Both the position numbers and the translations under genes were made by a program. From Aquabacter sp040755535 (GTDB taxonomy: Bacteria > Pseudomonadota > Alphaproteobacteria > Rhizobiales > Xanthobacteraceae), in the NCBI GenBank assembly GCA_040755535.1, contig JBFMAV010000016.1, positions 7,372 through 71,371 on the forward strand: a stretch of DNA of 64,000 bases. Reading direction: 5' to 3'. Every line of letters begins with the position of its first letter. Positions within the stretch are counted from its first letter, which is position 1. Of the stretch, positions 53,388 to 62,839 are shown piece after piece. The notes below the pieces were generated by a model. The model did not search any database. It was not told where the DNA came from and saw nothing but the letters and a program-made list of their open reading frames with translations.

Positions 53388-54236
53388 ATGAAACTCGTCC
53401 GATACGGCGAGAGTGGCCGGGAACAACCCGGCTTAATCGATTCAAACGGCCAGATTCGCGCTTTATCCGGCATTGTGTCCGACATTGGAGGGGATGTTCT
53501 CACGCCGTCGGGGCTTGATCGGATTCGCGCGGTAGACCCCGCGTCCCTCCCCCTGGTTCCTGAAGGCGTGCGCCTGGGGTCGTGCGTTGCGCGGCCGGGA
53601 AACTTCATCGCGGTGGGCCTGAATTTCGCGGACCACGCCGCGGAGACCAACAACCCGATTCCTGCCGAGCCAGTCCTGTTCAACAAGGCGCCCAATTGCG
53701 TGGTCGGGCCGAACGACGACGTGATGGTCCCGCGCGGCTCCACCAAGCTCGACTGGGAAGTGGAACTGCTGATCGTCATCGGCGCGCGCGCGCGCTACGT
53801 TGACGAGGCGGACGCGCTGAAGCACGTGGCCGGCTATGCCATCTGCAACGACGTCTCGGAGCGCAATTTCCAGATCGAGCGCGGCGGCCAATGGACCAAG
53901 GGCAAGGGCAACGAGACCTTCGGTCCCATCGGTCCCTATCTGCTGACCGCCGATGAGATGCCTGACACGTCGAACCTCGCCATGTGGCTGGAAGTGAATG
54001 GCGAGAAGGTGCAGAACGGGTCCACCAAGACCATGATCTTCGGCGTGGCGCACCTCGTGTCCTACATCAGCCAGTTCATGGTGCTGGACCCTGGCGACAT
54101 CATCACCACGGGGACGCCACCCGGCGTGGGACTTGGAATGAAGCCGCCACGGTATCTCAAGGCCGGCGACGTCATGCGCCTCGGCATCGAGGGGCTGGGC
54201 GTTCAGACCCAGAAGGTCGTCCCGTTCAAGCTGTGA
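53388..54236 (+). CDS. Fumarylacetoacetate hydrolase (FAH) family protein
   Basis: 282 residues. Metal-site acids in KLDWEVELLIVIG and the downstream CNDVSERNFQIERGGQW; GTPPGVGLGMKPP near the end. Such enzymes hydrolyse or decarboxylate acylpyruvates, including fumarylpyruvate and ureidoglycolate-like substrates; the true one is not shown. Start ATG 53388 with AGGGAG seven bases upstream. Confidence 0.92.
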   Translation: MKLVRYGESGREQPGLIDSNGQIRALSGIVSDIGGDVLTPSGLDRIRAVDPASLPLVPEGVRLGSCVARPGNFIAVGLNFADHAAETNNPIPAEPVLFNKAPNCVVGPNDDVMVPRGSTKLDWEVELLIVIGARARYVDEADALKHVAGYAICNDVSERNFQIERGGQWTKGKGNETFGPIGPYLLTADEMPDTSNLAMWLEVNGEKVQNGSTKTMIFGVAHLVSYISQFMVLDPGDIITTGTPPGVGLGMKPPRYLKAGDVMRLGIEGLGVQTQKVVPFKL

Positions 54237-54289
54237 GTTTGGGCCCCATCAGGGGAACATGCCGGAAAAAGTTAAGAACGATAAAAAAA

Positions 54290-54319
54290 GGCCGGCAGCT
54301 GGAAAGCTGCCGGCCCTTT
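54290..54319. terminator. Bidirectional terminator after the FAH gene
   Basis: Stem GGCCGGCAGCT / AGCTGCCGGCC, loop GGAA, with A7 before and TTTT after, between convergent genes. Confidence 0.9.
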
Positions 54320-54339
54320 TCTGTGGGGTCTGTTTCAGA

Positions 54340-55116
54340 TCACGGCTTGGCCGGAGCCGCAGCGGGAGCGGCCGGAGCCGCGGTGGGTGCGGGCTGACCG
54401 CCAGCGGCAGCGCGTTCCTCGGCCTTCTTCTGCGCCAGCTTTTGAAGTTCCTCGGCCATCTTCTGCCGCTCGGCCGCGACCGCGTTCGGGTCCGACGGCG
54501 CGCCGTCATAGGCCTTGGCGAAGTCCTTGCCCGGCAGCTGGAAATTGAGCGTCCGGCCACCCATCTGGAGGGCCTGGATGGTGATGGTCTGCGTCTTCTT
54601 CAGCTTGTTCACGAAGTCCGCGTTCACATCCATGCTGGCGAAGCAGCCGTTGGGGAAGCAGATTTCATACTTGAGCGCCAGCGGAGGCTGCTGGTCGAGG
54701 ATGACGCGGGTGCCGGGCTGAATGAGCATGCCCACCGGGACCGAGACAATGAACTTCTTATTCGGATCGTCCTTCACCTCGCGGATGCCGGCGGACGCGA
54801 GGGGCTGCCCGGTCTCGGCCGTGAAGTCCTGGGTGGTCATGCAGATCTGCTTGCCGGCCGCCTGGTCGTTGCCGCACACCTTGGTCCAGGGCGTGCTGAT
54901 TCCCGGAACCGCTACAGAGGCGGCAGAGGCACCCTGAGCCTGCGGCTGTTGTTGCGCGGGCTGCTGCGCCTGCGCCGGAGCAGCCTGGGCGGGCTTCGCG
55001 GGCGCGGCGGGCTTGGCGGGTGCCGGCTGCTGCGCGAGCGCGCCGCCGGCGAAACCCAGGGCCACCACGATAGCGGCCATACCGCTCGTGCGGCGCAGGA
55101 GGGTGGCTTTGGTCAT
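54340..55116 (-). CDS. Invasion associated locus B (IalB) family protein
   Basis: 258 residues. Signal peptide ending at ALA-QQ near 28, then an Ala/Pro/Gln-rich linker (about 29-65), then the IalB domain with WTKVCGN, KQICMTTQDF and FPNGCFASMDV whose paired cysteines suggest disulfides. A charged helical tail ends in Ala/Pro repeats. Periplasmic; named for Bartonella erythrocyte invasion but widespread in free-living rhizobia. Start ATG 55116. Confidence 0.88.
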   Translation of the reverse strand: MTKATLLRRTSGMAAIVVALGFAGGALAQQPAPAKPAAPAKPAQAAPAQAQQPAQQQPQAQGASAASVAVPGISTPWTKVCGNDQAAGKQICMTTQDFTAETGQPLASAGIREVKDDPNKKFIVSVPVGMLIQPGTRVILDQQPPLALKYEICFPNGCFASMDVNADFVNKLKKTQTITIQALQMGGRTLNFQLPGKDFAKAYDGAPSDPNAVAAERQKMAEELQKLAQKKAEERAAAGGQPAPTAAPAAPAAAPAKP

Positions 55117-55314
55117 TTCCGGAACAATCCCCGTGATGCGATGCGCCCAGCCGGGCAAGAAAACGCGGAAGGCGAGCCTGATCACGTCTTAGCGCCGGCT
55201 GTTTCCGTGTCAAATAAGGCAAGACGGTGACGACGCCTTCCCCGCAACTGAGCCCGTGAATCGCTTGAAATTGCGGCGCCGGCGAGACAGCGTGGACGAA
55301 GCGGAAGGATGATG

Positions 55315-57120
55315 ATGTCGATCGCCCGTGTTCTCGCCACTCGCCCTTCTCATGCCGTCGCGATTCTTCTGGGTTGCGCCGCGTTGCTCGTGTCATCGCC
55401 GCTTTTCGCGGCCCCCGCCATTGCGATGCATGGCGCGCCGGCCCTGCCCGCTGACTTTCCCCATCTTCCCTATGTCGACCCAAACGCGCCCAAGGGGGGA
55501 CGGTTGACCCTCTCCCTCGCCGGCACGTTCGACAGTCTCAACCCGTTCATCGTTCGCGGGTCCTCAACGCCGTTCCTGCGCGGAACGGTGTTCGAATCTC
55601 TCATGACCCGAAGCTATGACGAGCCTTTCACTCTGTATGGCTTGCTTGCGTCGGATATCTCCACCGACGAGGCGCGCAGCCACGTTGTCTTCACCCTCAA
55701 CCCCGCTGCCCGCTTTTCAGATGGGACAGCGGTGACGGTAAAGGACGTGCTGTTCTCCTGGTCCCTCCTGAAGGAAAAGGGACGACCCAACTACCGGCTC
55801 TATTATGGCAAGGTCACGCGCGCCGAGGCCGTGGACGCGCGCCGGGTGCGGTTCGACTTCGCGGAACCCGACCGTGAATTGCCCTTGATCATGGGCCTGA
55901 TGCCGGTCTTGCCCCGGCATGCCACCGATGCGCAGACCTTCGACGAAACGAGCCTGAAAGCGCCGATCGGTTCGGGACCATATGTGGTGGCGCAGGTCCA
56001 AGCCGGGACAAGCGTCACCCTTGCCCGCAATCCCGGTTATTGGGCGGCCGGCCTCCCGGTCACGCGCGGGATCTACAATTTCGATGAATTGCAGTTCGAC
56101 TATTTCCGCGACGGCAACACGGAATTCGAAGCCTTCAAGCGCGGCTTGGTGGATGCTCGCTTCGAGACCGATCCGAGCCGCTGGGAAACGGGCTATGATT
56201 TCGCTGCCGTGCGAGACGGCGCGGTGATCAAGGAGACCATCCCCACCGCCCTGCCGAGACCCCACTACGCCTTGGTGTTCAACACACGCCGTGCCCTGTT
56301 CAGCGACGTGCGGGTGCGTCGGGCGCTGATTGAATTGTTCGATTTTCCCTGGATCAACCGCAACCTGTTCCACGGCCTCTATGCCCGGACCACGGGCTTC
56401 TTCGACGGCTCCGATCTCTCCTCACTCGGGCGCCCGGCCAACGCGCAGGAACGCGTCCTGCTCGATCGCTCAACGCTTCCGGTCCCGCCGGAGGTTATGG
56501 AGGGCACCTTTTCATCTCCCGAGGCCGATGGCAGCGGACGGGACCGGGGCCAGTTGCGGCGCGCGCTCGCCCTGCTGTCCGAGGCGGGATGGCATCTCGA
56601 CCGCGGCCGGCTGGTGAATGCGCAGGGCACGGCCTTCCAGTTCGACATCATGGTGACCACGCGGGAACAGGAACGCTTGTGCCTCGCCTTCGCCAGCCAA
56701 CTGGCCCGCGCCGGCATTCAGGCCAATATCCGGATGGTCGATGGCGTCCAGTTCGACGCGAGGCGCGCGTCCTATGATTTCGACATGGTGCCATTCACCT
56801 GGGTCCAATCCCTGTCGCCCGGAAATGAACAGGCCTTCTATTTCGGCTCCGAAGCCGCGCTCAGTCCCGGCACACGCAACTATATGGGCATGCGCGACGC
56901 GGCGGCCGATGCCGCCATCCAGGCCCTGGCCGGAGCCGATACGCGCACCGATCTGCAAACCGCGGCGCGCGCCATCGACCGAATCCTGATCTCGGGTGCC
57001 TACGGCGTTCCGCTCTTTCATGCGCCGGGTCAATGGCTCGCGCGCTGGCAGCATATCCAGCGCCCCGCCGCTCTGTCGCTCTACGGTACTCTGCCCGAGA
57101 CCTGGTGGCGATCGCCGTGA
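55315..57120 (+). CDS. Peptide ABC transporter substrate-binding protein (YejA-like, SBP family 5)
   Basis: About 601 residues. Signal peptide ending near LFA-AP. Family 5 core: LPYVDPNAPKGGRLTLSLAG, FDSLNPFIVRG and GTVFESLMTRS match YejA, the binding protein for oligopeptides and microcin C-like cargo. Three ATGs in a row follow GGAAGG; the third (55315) has the best spacing. No permease or ATPase genes follow, so it is an orphan binding protein here. Confidence 0.88.
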   Translation: MSIARVLATRPSHAVAILLGCAALLVSSPLFAAPAIAMHGAPALPADFPHLPYVDPNAPKGGRLTLSLAGTFDSLNPFIVRGSSTPFLRGTVFESLMTRSYDEPFTLYGLLASDISTDEARSHVVFTLNPAARFSDGTAVTVKDVLFSWSLLKEKGRPNYRLYYGKVTRAEAVDARRVRFDFAEPDRELPLIMGLMPVLPRHATDAQTFDETSLKAPIGSGPYVVAQVQAGTSVTLARNPGYWAAGLPVTRGIYNFDELQFDYFRDGNTEFEAFKRGLVDARFETDPSRWETGYDFAAVRDGAVIKETIPTALPRPHYALVFNTRRALFSDVRVRRALIELFDFPWINRNLFHGLYARTTGFFDGSDLSSLGRPANAQERVLLDRSTLPVPPEVMEGTFSSPEADGSGRDRGQLRRALALLSEAGWHLDRGRLVNAQGTAFQFDIMVTTREQERLCLAFASQLARAGIQANIRMVDGVQFDARRASYDFDMVPFTWVQSLSPGNEQAFYFGSEAALSPGTRNYMGMRDAAADAAIQALAGADTRTDLQTAARAIDRILISGAYGVPLFHAPGQWLARWQHIQRPAALSLYGTLPETWWRSP

Positions 57121-57136
57121 GCCCGCTCGGACCGTG

Positions 57137-57628
57137 TCATGCGAGGGCGACGCGCCCCCGCCGGACATTGCGAACCGCCAGCCAGCCGATGGCCACGAAG
57201 GCCGCGAGCAAAATCCCTTCGGCTATCGCGAATGGCGGCACGCTCCCTGTTGGCGCGAGGGCACGCGCGCCGGGGACCTTCTGGAAGACCTGCGCCACGG
57301 CCACAAAAATGAGGAGATATTCGCTGATGACGAGACATGCGGCGTAGATGGAGGCCCACGCTCCCAAAAGATGCCGCGCATGGCGCCCGTAAAGGGCGAT
57401 GGCGAGCACCACCAGGGCCACTACCCCGACGATGTGAGACGGAAGGAGACGGGGCGCGGGAATGAGATAGCCCGTTGCGCTGGTGAGGACCGCAGTCGCC
57501 AGAAACAGGTTGGTCGCGAGCGCGCCCGGCCGTCCGTCCAGTACCCCCTTAAGAACCACGGCGCCGACGGCGATGGCAACGAGGCTGAGCCACGTGTGAA
57601 AGCCGATCATGGTTGTAGGATCGAACAT
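57137..57628 (-). CDS. Small integral membrane protein of unknown function
   Basis: 163 residues, about five hydrophobic segments, no motif I can name. It begins FDPTTMIGFHTWLSLVAIAVG; a HT..S.... pattern and TSATGYLIPAP suggest a family of conserved proteobacterial membrane proteins. A perfect 15-bp inverted repeat lies 27-65 bases upstream of its start. Confidence 0.72.
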   Translation of the reverse strand: MFDPTTMIGFHTWLSLVAIAVGAVVLKGVLDGRPGALATNLFLATAVLTSATGYLIPAPRLLPSHIVGVVALVVLAIALYGRHARHLLGAWASIYAACLVISEYLLIFVAVAQVFQKVPGARALAPTGSVPPFAIAEGILLAAFVAIGWLAVRNVRRGRVALA

Positions 57629-57654
57629 GAGCCCCCCCGGACTGCACCCGAGAG

Positions 57655-57693
57655 CCCGTTCCGATCAGGTTGACTCATCCTGATCGGAACGGG
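57655..57693. repeat. Perfect 15-bp inverted repeat, REP-like
   Basis: CCCGTTCCGATCAGG, a 9-base loop (TTGACTCAT), then CCTGATCGGAACGGG. Lies between mfd and the membrane protein gene. No T-run, so not a typical terminator; palindromes of this style are often dispersed extragenic repeats. Confidence 0.75.
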
Positions 57694-57768
57694 CGCTAAA
57701 GTTGCAACCGAGTGTGCGCGCGCTCCGGCTGAATTGCACGCGCCAATGACAGCAACGCGTGCCCGAAT

Positions 57769-60700
57769 TCAGGCCAGGACCTTCTTTCTTTCGGCCAGCG
57801 TCGCCAATTTCTTCAGCACTGACTGCGTACCCTTGAGCCGCGCTTCCGCATTGGGCCAATCGCGCAGGAACACCACCTTGAAATCCGGGCGAACCTTCGC
57901 CTGCGGTCCCTCTGCGTTGATCATGGCAACCAAGCCTGATGGATCCGCGAACTGGTTGTCCCGGAAAGTCAGGACCACGCCCTTCGGCCCGGCATCGACC
58001 TTCTCGATATTGGCCTTGCGGGCAAGCGCCTTGATCTGGGCGAGACGCAGCAGGTGGTCCACTTCCGGCGGGGCGGCGCCGAACCGATCCACGATCTCCG
58101 CGCCGAACGCATCCAGCGCCTGGTCCTCGTCAATGTCGGCGAGGCGCCGGTAGAGGGCGAGGCGGACATGAAGATCCTGCACATAGTCTTCCGGGATCAG
58201 CACGGGCATGCCGATGGTGATATTGGGCGACCACTTGTCCTGGGCGATGTCCGTGATACCGGCCTTGAGGTTGGCGATCGCCTCCTGAAGCATCTCCTGG
58301 TAGAGTTCGTAGCCCACTTCCTTGATATGACCGGACTGCTCGTCTCCCAAAAGATTGCCGGCGCCGCGAATGTCGAGGTCGTGGCTCGCCAGTTGGAAGC
58401 CCGCACCCAGCGTTTCCAGTGACTGCAGCACTTTGAGCCGCCGCTCAGCCTGGGCCGTGATGGGCTTGGCGGCCGGCACGGTGAAGATGGCATAGGCCCG
58501 CGCCTTGGCGCGCCCCACGCGACCGCGCAACTGATAAAGCTGAGCAAGGCCGAACATATCGGCCCGATGGATGATCAGCGTATTGGCGTTGGGCACGTCC
58601 AGCCCGCTTTCCACAATGGTGGTGGAGAGAAGCACATCATATTGGCCGTCATAGAAGGCGGACATGATGTCTTCCAAAGTGGAGGCGCTCATCTGCCCGT
58701 GCGCCACCGCCACTTTCACCTCTGGCACATTCTTTTCCAGGAACTCCCGCACCTCGGCGAGATCGTCGATGCGCGGCACCACATAGAAGCTCTGGCCGCC
58801 ACGATAGCGTTCACGCAGCAGCGCCTCGCGCACGATCAGCGGATCGAACGGCGTGATGAAGGTGCGCACCGCGAGGCGATCCACCGGCGGCGTGGCGATG
58901 AGCGAAAGTTCTCGCACGCCCGTCATGGCCAGTTGCAGGGTCCGCGGAATGGGCGTCGCGGTCAGGGTCAGCACATGGACCTCGGACCGCAGCGCCTTCA
59001 GGCGCTCCTTATGGGCGACACCGAAATGCTGCTCCTCGTCCACGATGACGAGGCCGAGATCCTTGAAATGGATGCCCTTGCCGAGCAGCGCATGGGTGCC
59101 CACGACAATGTCGATGCTGCCGTCCTGGAGGCCCGCCTTCACCGCCGACAGGTCCTTGCCCGTCACCAGCCGCGAGGCCTGGGCAACATTGACCGGAAGG
59201 CCGCGGAACCGCTCCGAGAAGGTCTTGAAATGCTGGCGGGCCAGGAGCGTGGTGGGCACCACCACGGCCACCTGCTTGCCCGAGAGCGCGACAGCAAAAG
59301 CCGCGCGCAGCGCCACCTCGGTCTTGCCGAATCCCACGTCGCCGCAGACCAGCCGGTCCATCGGCCGGCCCGCCGAAAGGTCGTCCAGCACGGCCTCGAT
59401 GGCGGCTTCCTGGTCCTCGGTCTCCTCATAGGGAAAGCGCGCGCGGAATTCGTCGTAGAGGCCGGCCGTCGGCACGAGGCGCGGCGCCTCGCTGAGCTGG
59501 CGCGCGGCGGCGATCTTGATGAGCTCACCCGCCATCTCGCGGATGCGCTTCTTCATGCGCGCCTTGCGGGTCTGCCAGCCGGTGCCGCCCAGCTTATCCA
59601 GCTGCGCTTCCGTCTCCTCCGACCCATATCGGGTCAGAAGCTCCAGGTTTTCCACCGGCAGGAAAAGCTTGTCGCCGCCGGCATAATGGATTTCGAGACA
59701 ATCATGGGGCGCGCCCATGGCCTCAATGGCCTTGAGGCCAATGAAGCGGCCGATGCCGTGGTCGACATGGACAACAAGGTCGCCCGCGGTGAGCGCGGTG
59801 AGCTCTGAGATCACGTCCTGCGGGCGGCGCGCCTTGCGTTTGGGCCGCACCAGGCGGTCGCCCAGGATGTCCTGCTCCCCGATGATGGCGAAGTCGTCGG
59901 TCTCGAAGCCGGACTCGATCCCATAAACAGCGAGGGCCACTTGGGACTTTGGCAGAGCATCCAGAAGCTGGAAGCGCGAAATAGCGGTCGTGTCTTTCAG
60001 GCCATGATCGGCGAGGACCGTGGACAGGCGCTCGCGCGAGCCCTCGCTCCAGGCGGCGACCAGCACCTTCTTGGATTTCTGGAGCGCCCGGATATGGGCG
60101 ATGGCCGCATCGAAGACATTGGCCTCGGGGTCCGCGCGCTCGGCCGCGAAGGATCGCCCCTGGATGCCCCCCAGATCCAGCATCTTGCCCAGACCGCCCT
60201 CGGGCAGGGCGAAGGGGCTGATACGTACCAGCGATGCCGCCTTCACGCGCTCGCTCCACTCCGTGCCGGAGAGATACAGGCGGGTCGGCGGGAGCGGCTT
60301 ATAGACCGAGCCTGAGCCCGGCTGTGTGCCCGCCTGGGCCAGAGCCTCCTTGCGGGCGTCGTAATAGTCCTTGATCTGCGCGATGCGCTCGCCCGCCGCC
60401 TCGTCGGTCAGCGGATCAACCACCAGGGGCGTGCCGTCCAGATAGTCGAACAGCGTATCCAGGCCCTCGTGGAACAGGGGAAGCCAATGCTCCATGCCCG
60501 GATGCCGGCGCCCCTCGCTCACCGCCTCGTAGAGCGTGTCGCCCTTGGTGTTGGCGCCGAACTCGGCGAGATAGGCCATGCGGAACTTGCGCATGGTGTC
60601 GCTGGTGAGCTGGAACTCCGCCATGGGCACGAGGTCGAGGGCCCGAAGTTGGCCGGAGGTCCGCTGGGTTTCCGGATCGAAGGAGCGGATGCTCTCCAGC

Positions 60701-61296
60701 GTGTCGCCGAAGAAATCCAGGCGGATCGGCTGGGGCAGGCCGGGCGGAAAAAGATCGATCAGCCCGCCGCGCACGGCATATTCGCCCGTGTCGCGAACGG
60801 TGGGCGTGCGCAGATAGCCGTTACGCTCGGCCCATTCCACTACCCCGTCGAGGGCGATGGCATTGCCCGGCGCGGCGGACAGGGATTGGGCGGCCACCAG
60901 GGCCTTGGCGGGCACACGCTGCACAGAAGCATTGACAGTGGTCAGCAGGACGCTGGCGGCGCCGCCTTTCACACGAGCAAGGCGCGCAAGCGTCGTCATG
61001 CGCTGGGCGGTGATGGCGCCATTGGGTGACGCACGGTCGTAAGGCAGGCAATCCCAGGACGGGAAGGCGTGCACTTCAAGGTCCGGCGCAAAGAAGGCCA
61101 GCCCTCGTTCCAGGGCCGCCAGTCGCTGGCCGTCGCGGCAGATGACGGCGAGGCTCGGCCACGGGGCGTCTTTGGTGGCGGAAATGGTGCGCGCGACATC
61201 CGCCACCACCAGGCCTTCCAGGCCGTCGGGGACTCGGGACAAGGTCAGCGGGCGACCAGGGCCCAGATCGGCGGCAACAAGGCGGGGACGCTTCAC
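57769..61296 (-). CDS. mfd: Transcription-repair coupling factor
   Basis: 1175 residues. N-terminal UvrB-like region (VFPSWDCLPYDRASPN type, here HAFPSWDCLPYDR), the CarD/RNAP-interaction domain (LTAGDLVVHVDHGIGRFIGL), and the RecG-like translocase with Walker A GDVGFGKTEVALRAAF and box DEEQHFG. It removes RNA polymerase stalled at lesions and recruits UvrA. GTG start. Follows sdhE by 68 bases, the usual rhizobial neighbour. Confidence 0.97.
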   Translation of the reverse strand: MKRPRLVAADLGPGRPLTLSRVPDGLEGLVVADVARTISATKDAPWPSLAVICRDGQRLAALERGLAFFAPDLEVHAFPSWDCLPYDRASPNGAITAQRMTTLARLARVKGGAASVLLTTVNASVQRVPAKALVAAQSLSAAPGNAIALDGVVEWAERNGYLRTPTVRDTGEYAVRGGLIDLFPPGLPQPIRLDFFGDTLESIRSFDPETQRTSGQLRALDLVPMAEFQLTSDTMRKFRMAYLAEFGANTKGDTLYEAVSEGRRHPGMEHWLPLFHEGLDTLFDYLDGTPLVVDPLTDEAAGERIAQIKDYYDARKEALAQAGTQPGSGSVYKPLPPTRLYLSGTEWSERVKAASLVRISPFALPEGGLGKMLDLGGIQGRSFAAERADPEANVFDAAIAHIRALQKSKKVLVAAWSEGSRERLSTVLADHGLKDTTAISRFQLLDALPKSQVALAVYGIESGFETDDFAIIGEQDILGDRLVRPKRKARRPQDVISELTALTAGDLVVHVDHGIGRFIGLKAIEAMGAPHDCLEIHYAGGDKLFLPVENLELLTRYGSEETEAQLDKLGGTGWQTRKARMKKRIREMAGELIKIAAARQLSEAPRLVPTAGLYDEFRARFPYEETEDQEAAIEAVLDDLSAGRPMDRLVCGDVGFGKTEVALRAAFAVALSGKQVAVVVPTTLLARQHFKTFSERFRGLPVNVAQASRLVTGKDLSAVKAGLQDGSIDIVVGTHALLGKGIHFKDLGLVIVDEEQHFGVAHKERLKALRSEVHVLTLTATPIPRTLQLAMTGVRELSLIATPPVDRLAVRTFITPFDPLIVREALLRERYRGGQSFYVVPRIDDLAEVREFLEKNVPEVKVAVAHGQMSASTLEDIMSAFYDGQYDVLLSTTIVESGLDVPNANTLIIHRADMFGLAQLYQLRGRVGRAKARAYAIFTVPAAKPITAQAERRLKVLQSLETLGAGFQLASHDLDIRGAGNLLGDEQSGHIKEVGYELYQEMLQEAIANLKAGITDIAQDKWSPNITIGMPVLIPEDYVQDLHVRLALYRRLADIDEDQALDAFGAEIVDRFGAAPPEVDHLLRLAQIKALARKANIEKVDAGPKGVVLTFRDNQFADPSGLVAMINAEGPQAKVRPDFKVVFLRDWPNAEARLKGTQSVLKKLATLAERKKVLA

Positions 61297-61364
61297 GACA
61301 CATATATCCGGTTCAGATCAAGGAACGGCCTGTCAGCCGACGGAGACGGAAACCCCGCCCACCG

Positions 61365-61661
61365 CTATTCGGGCACGCCAACGCCGGACAGGTGCCACGC
61401 CTTGAACTTGCGGAACAAGGGCGTGTCCATGTCGGTCGGGACGTCGCTGGACCCATTGATCCAGGCGAACAGGTCCGGGTCCTGCACCTCGATGAGGACT
61501 TCGAATTCCTCGACCTCCTCCTCGGTCAGTTCCTCGATCATGGCATCGGCGAACCGCCCCATGAGCAGGTCCATCTCCCGCGTCCCGCGATGCCAGGCGC
61601 GGAACAGAATGCGCCGCCGGCGAACGTCGAGCCCCGCACTGGATTTCACCGTTCCTGTCAT
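61365..61661 (-). CDS. sdhE: Succinate dehydrogenase assembly factor / FAD assembly factor
   Basis: 98 residues with the RGxxE motif (HRGTREMDLLMGRF) needed for flavinylation of SdhA. DPDLFAWI matches the C-terminal helix. Start ATG 61661 has AGGAAG upstream. Confidence 0.93.
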   Translation of the reverse strand: MTGTVKSSAGLDVRRRRILFRAWHRGTREMDLLMGRFADAMIEELTEEEVEEFEVLIEVQDPDLFAWINGSSDVPTDMDTPLFRKFKAWHLSGVGVPE

Positions 61662-62045
61662 GGTCTCAGCTTCCTCTCGCGCACATCCGCACAATCACGT
61701 GCTCGCGGATACGGCGCGAGCAACGGATTGGATGCGGGGTATCGCGCACCGCGTGCTTTCCCGCGCTTATAGGAGCAAAGAGCCAAGCATGGCCAGCGCA
61801 GGATCCGACGGGCGGCACCGCCGCAGGCGGGTGCGAGGGGAGCGGGTGGCCGGCGGCGAACGCGCGGGGAGGCCTCCCGAATGCGTCCAACCGCCGGCCG
61901 AACCCCACGGACCCAGGAGATGCGGCGGACCTGAGCACCCCGTAGGGTTATGACGAGCCCGAGCGCCTGTTCCGGCGCGTCGAGGGCTCTCTTCCCCGAT
62001 GCCCTTAAGGGTACCGAAATGCGGGCCGAAATCAATTCACGAGAA
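61662..62045. other. 384-base gap upstream of sdhE with a strongly structured core
   Basis: No gene supported. At 61829-61940 a nested fold is possible: GGGTGC/GCACCC outside, GGCCGGCGG (61848-61856) with CCGCCGGCC (61891-61899), and the palindrome GGGAGGCCTCCC (61867-61878) inside. It could be a small RNA or the sdhE leader. I could not match it to SRP, 6S, RNase P or tmRNA. Confidence 0.4.
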
Positions 62046-62414
62046 TCACGAGCCGGCATATTCCCGTACGGTCGCCAGGAATTTGGCGACCGAGATTGGC
62101 TTGGAAAGATAGGCCTCGCACCCTCCCGCCCGGATGCGCTCCTCATCCCCCTTCATGGCGAAGGCCGTCACCGCGACCACTGGGATTGCCTTGAGGTCAG
62201 GATCCGCCTTCAGCCACTTCGTCACCTCCAGGCCGGAGACCTCGGGCAATTGAATGTCCATCAGGATCAGGTCCGGCATGTGCTCGCGCGCCAGCGCCAT
62301 GGCCTCGATGCCGTTGCGGGTCTCCACCGTGCGGTAGCCATGCGCTTCCAGAAGATCGTGGAAGAGCTTCATGTTGAGTTCGTTGTCCTCAACAATCATC
62401 ACCGTCTTGGGCAT
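62046..62414 (-). CDS. divK: Cell-cycle response regulator DivK
   Basis: Single-domain receiver, 122 residues: acidic pocket Glu9/Asp10, phosphorylation site Asp53 (LILMDIQLPE), Thr/Ala switch and Lys in YLSKPIS. The stretch VMIVEDNELNMKLFHDLLEA is diagnostic. DivK controls the PleC/DivJ-DivL-CckA pathway at the poles. ATG 62414 with GGGGAA upstream. Confidence 0.95.
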   Translation of the reverse strand: MPKTVMIVEDNELNMKLFHDLLEAHGYRTVETRNGIEAMALAREHMPDLILMDIQLPEVSGLEVTKWLKADPDLKAIPVVAVTAFAMKGDEERIRAGGCEAYLSKPISVAKFLATVREYAGS

Positions 62415-62511
62415 ATTGTGTTCCCCGCCGTCCGCCGACGCTTCGCAATCGCGCGCGGATCGGACATGATGCATCTTCGCTCACTACTGACAATTCCTTG
62501 CGGAAGCGCAA

Positions 62512-62838
62512 ATGCCCATCCAAGAAAAAGTCCCCTCCCAGGCCCGCGCGCGCGAGGCGGCCGGTGCCGTCGCGGTGAAGGCCCTCACCTTTCTCGCGCA
62601 GGACATGGAGCGGATCGGTGGATTCCTGGCCCAGAGCGGCCTTGGACCCGGCGAGTTGCGCACGCGCGCCCATGAGCCCGCCTTTGGCGCCGCCGTCCTG
62701 AACTATCTGATGTCGGACGAGACGCTACTCCTGGCCTTTGTGGCGGACGCGAACCTGCGTCCTCAGGACGTGGTTCATGCGCTCTATGTTCTGGAGCCGC
62801 CCTTTGACCCGGATGCGCCAGCGCGCGCACGCGATTGA
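62512..62838 (+). CDS. DUF3572 family protein
   Basis: 108 residues, helical. KALTFLAQDMERIGGFLAQSGLGP and LRPQDVVHALYVLE are the family core, commonly found next to divK in this order. Function unknown. The stop is one base before the dinB start. Confidence 0.9.
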   Translation: MPIQEKVPSQARAREAAGAVAVKALTFLAQDMERIGGFLAQSGLGPGELRTRAHEPAFGAAVLNYLMSDETLLLAFVADANLRPQDVVHALYVLEPPFDPDAPARARD

Positions 62839-62839
62839 G

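Noticed and set aside
57601..57768. Inverted repeat as terminator of the mfd region
   Set aside because: It lies beyond the mfd stop at a terminator-like place, but no T-run follows on either strand, so I list it as a repeat.
61662..62045. Open frame of 162 codons covering the gap upstream of sdhE
   Set aside because: Arg/Pro/Ala-rich with no domain, overlaps the starts of sdhE and end of divK, and coincides with strong RNA-like structure.
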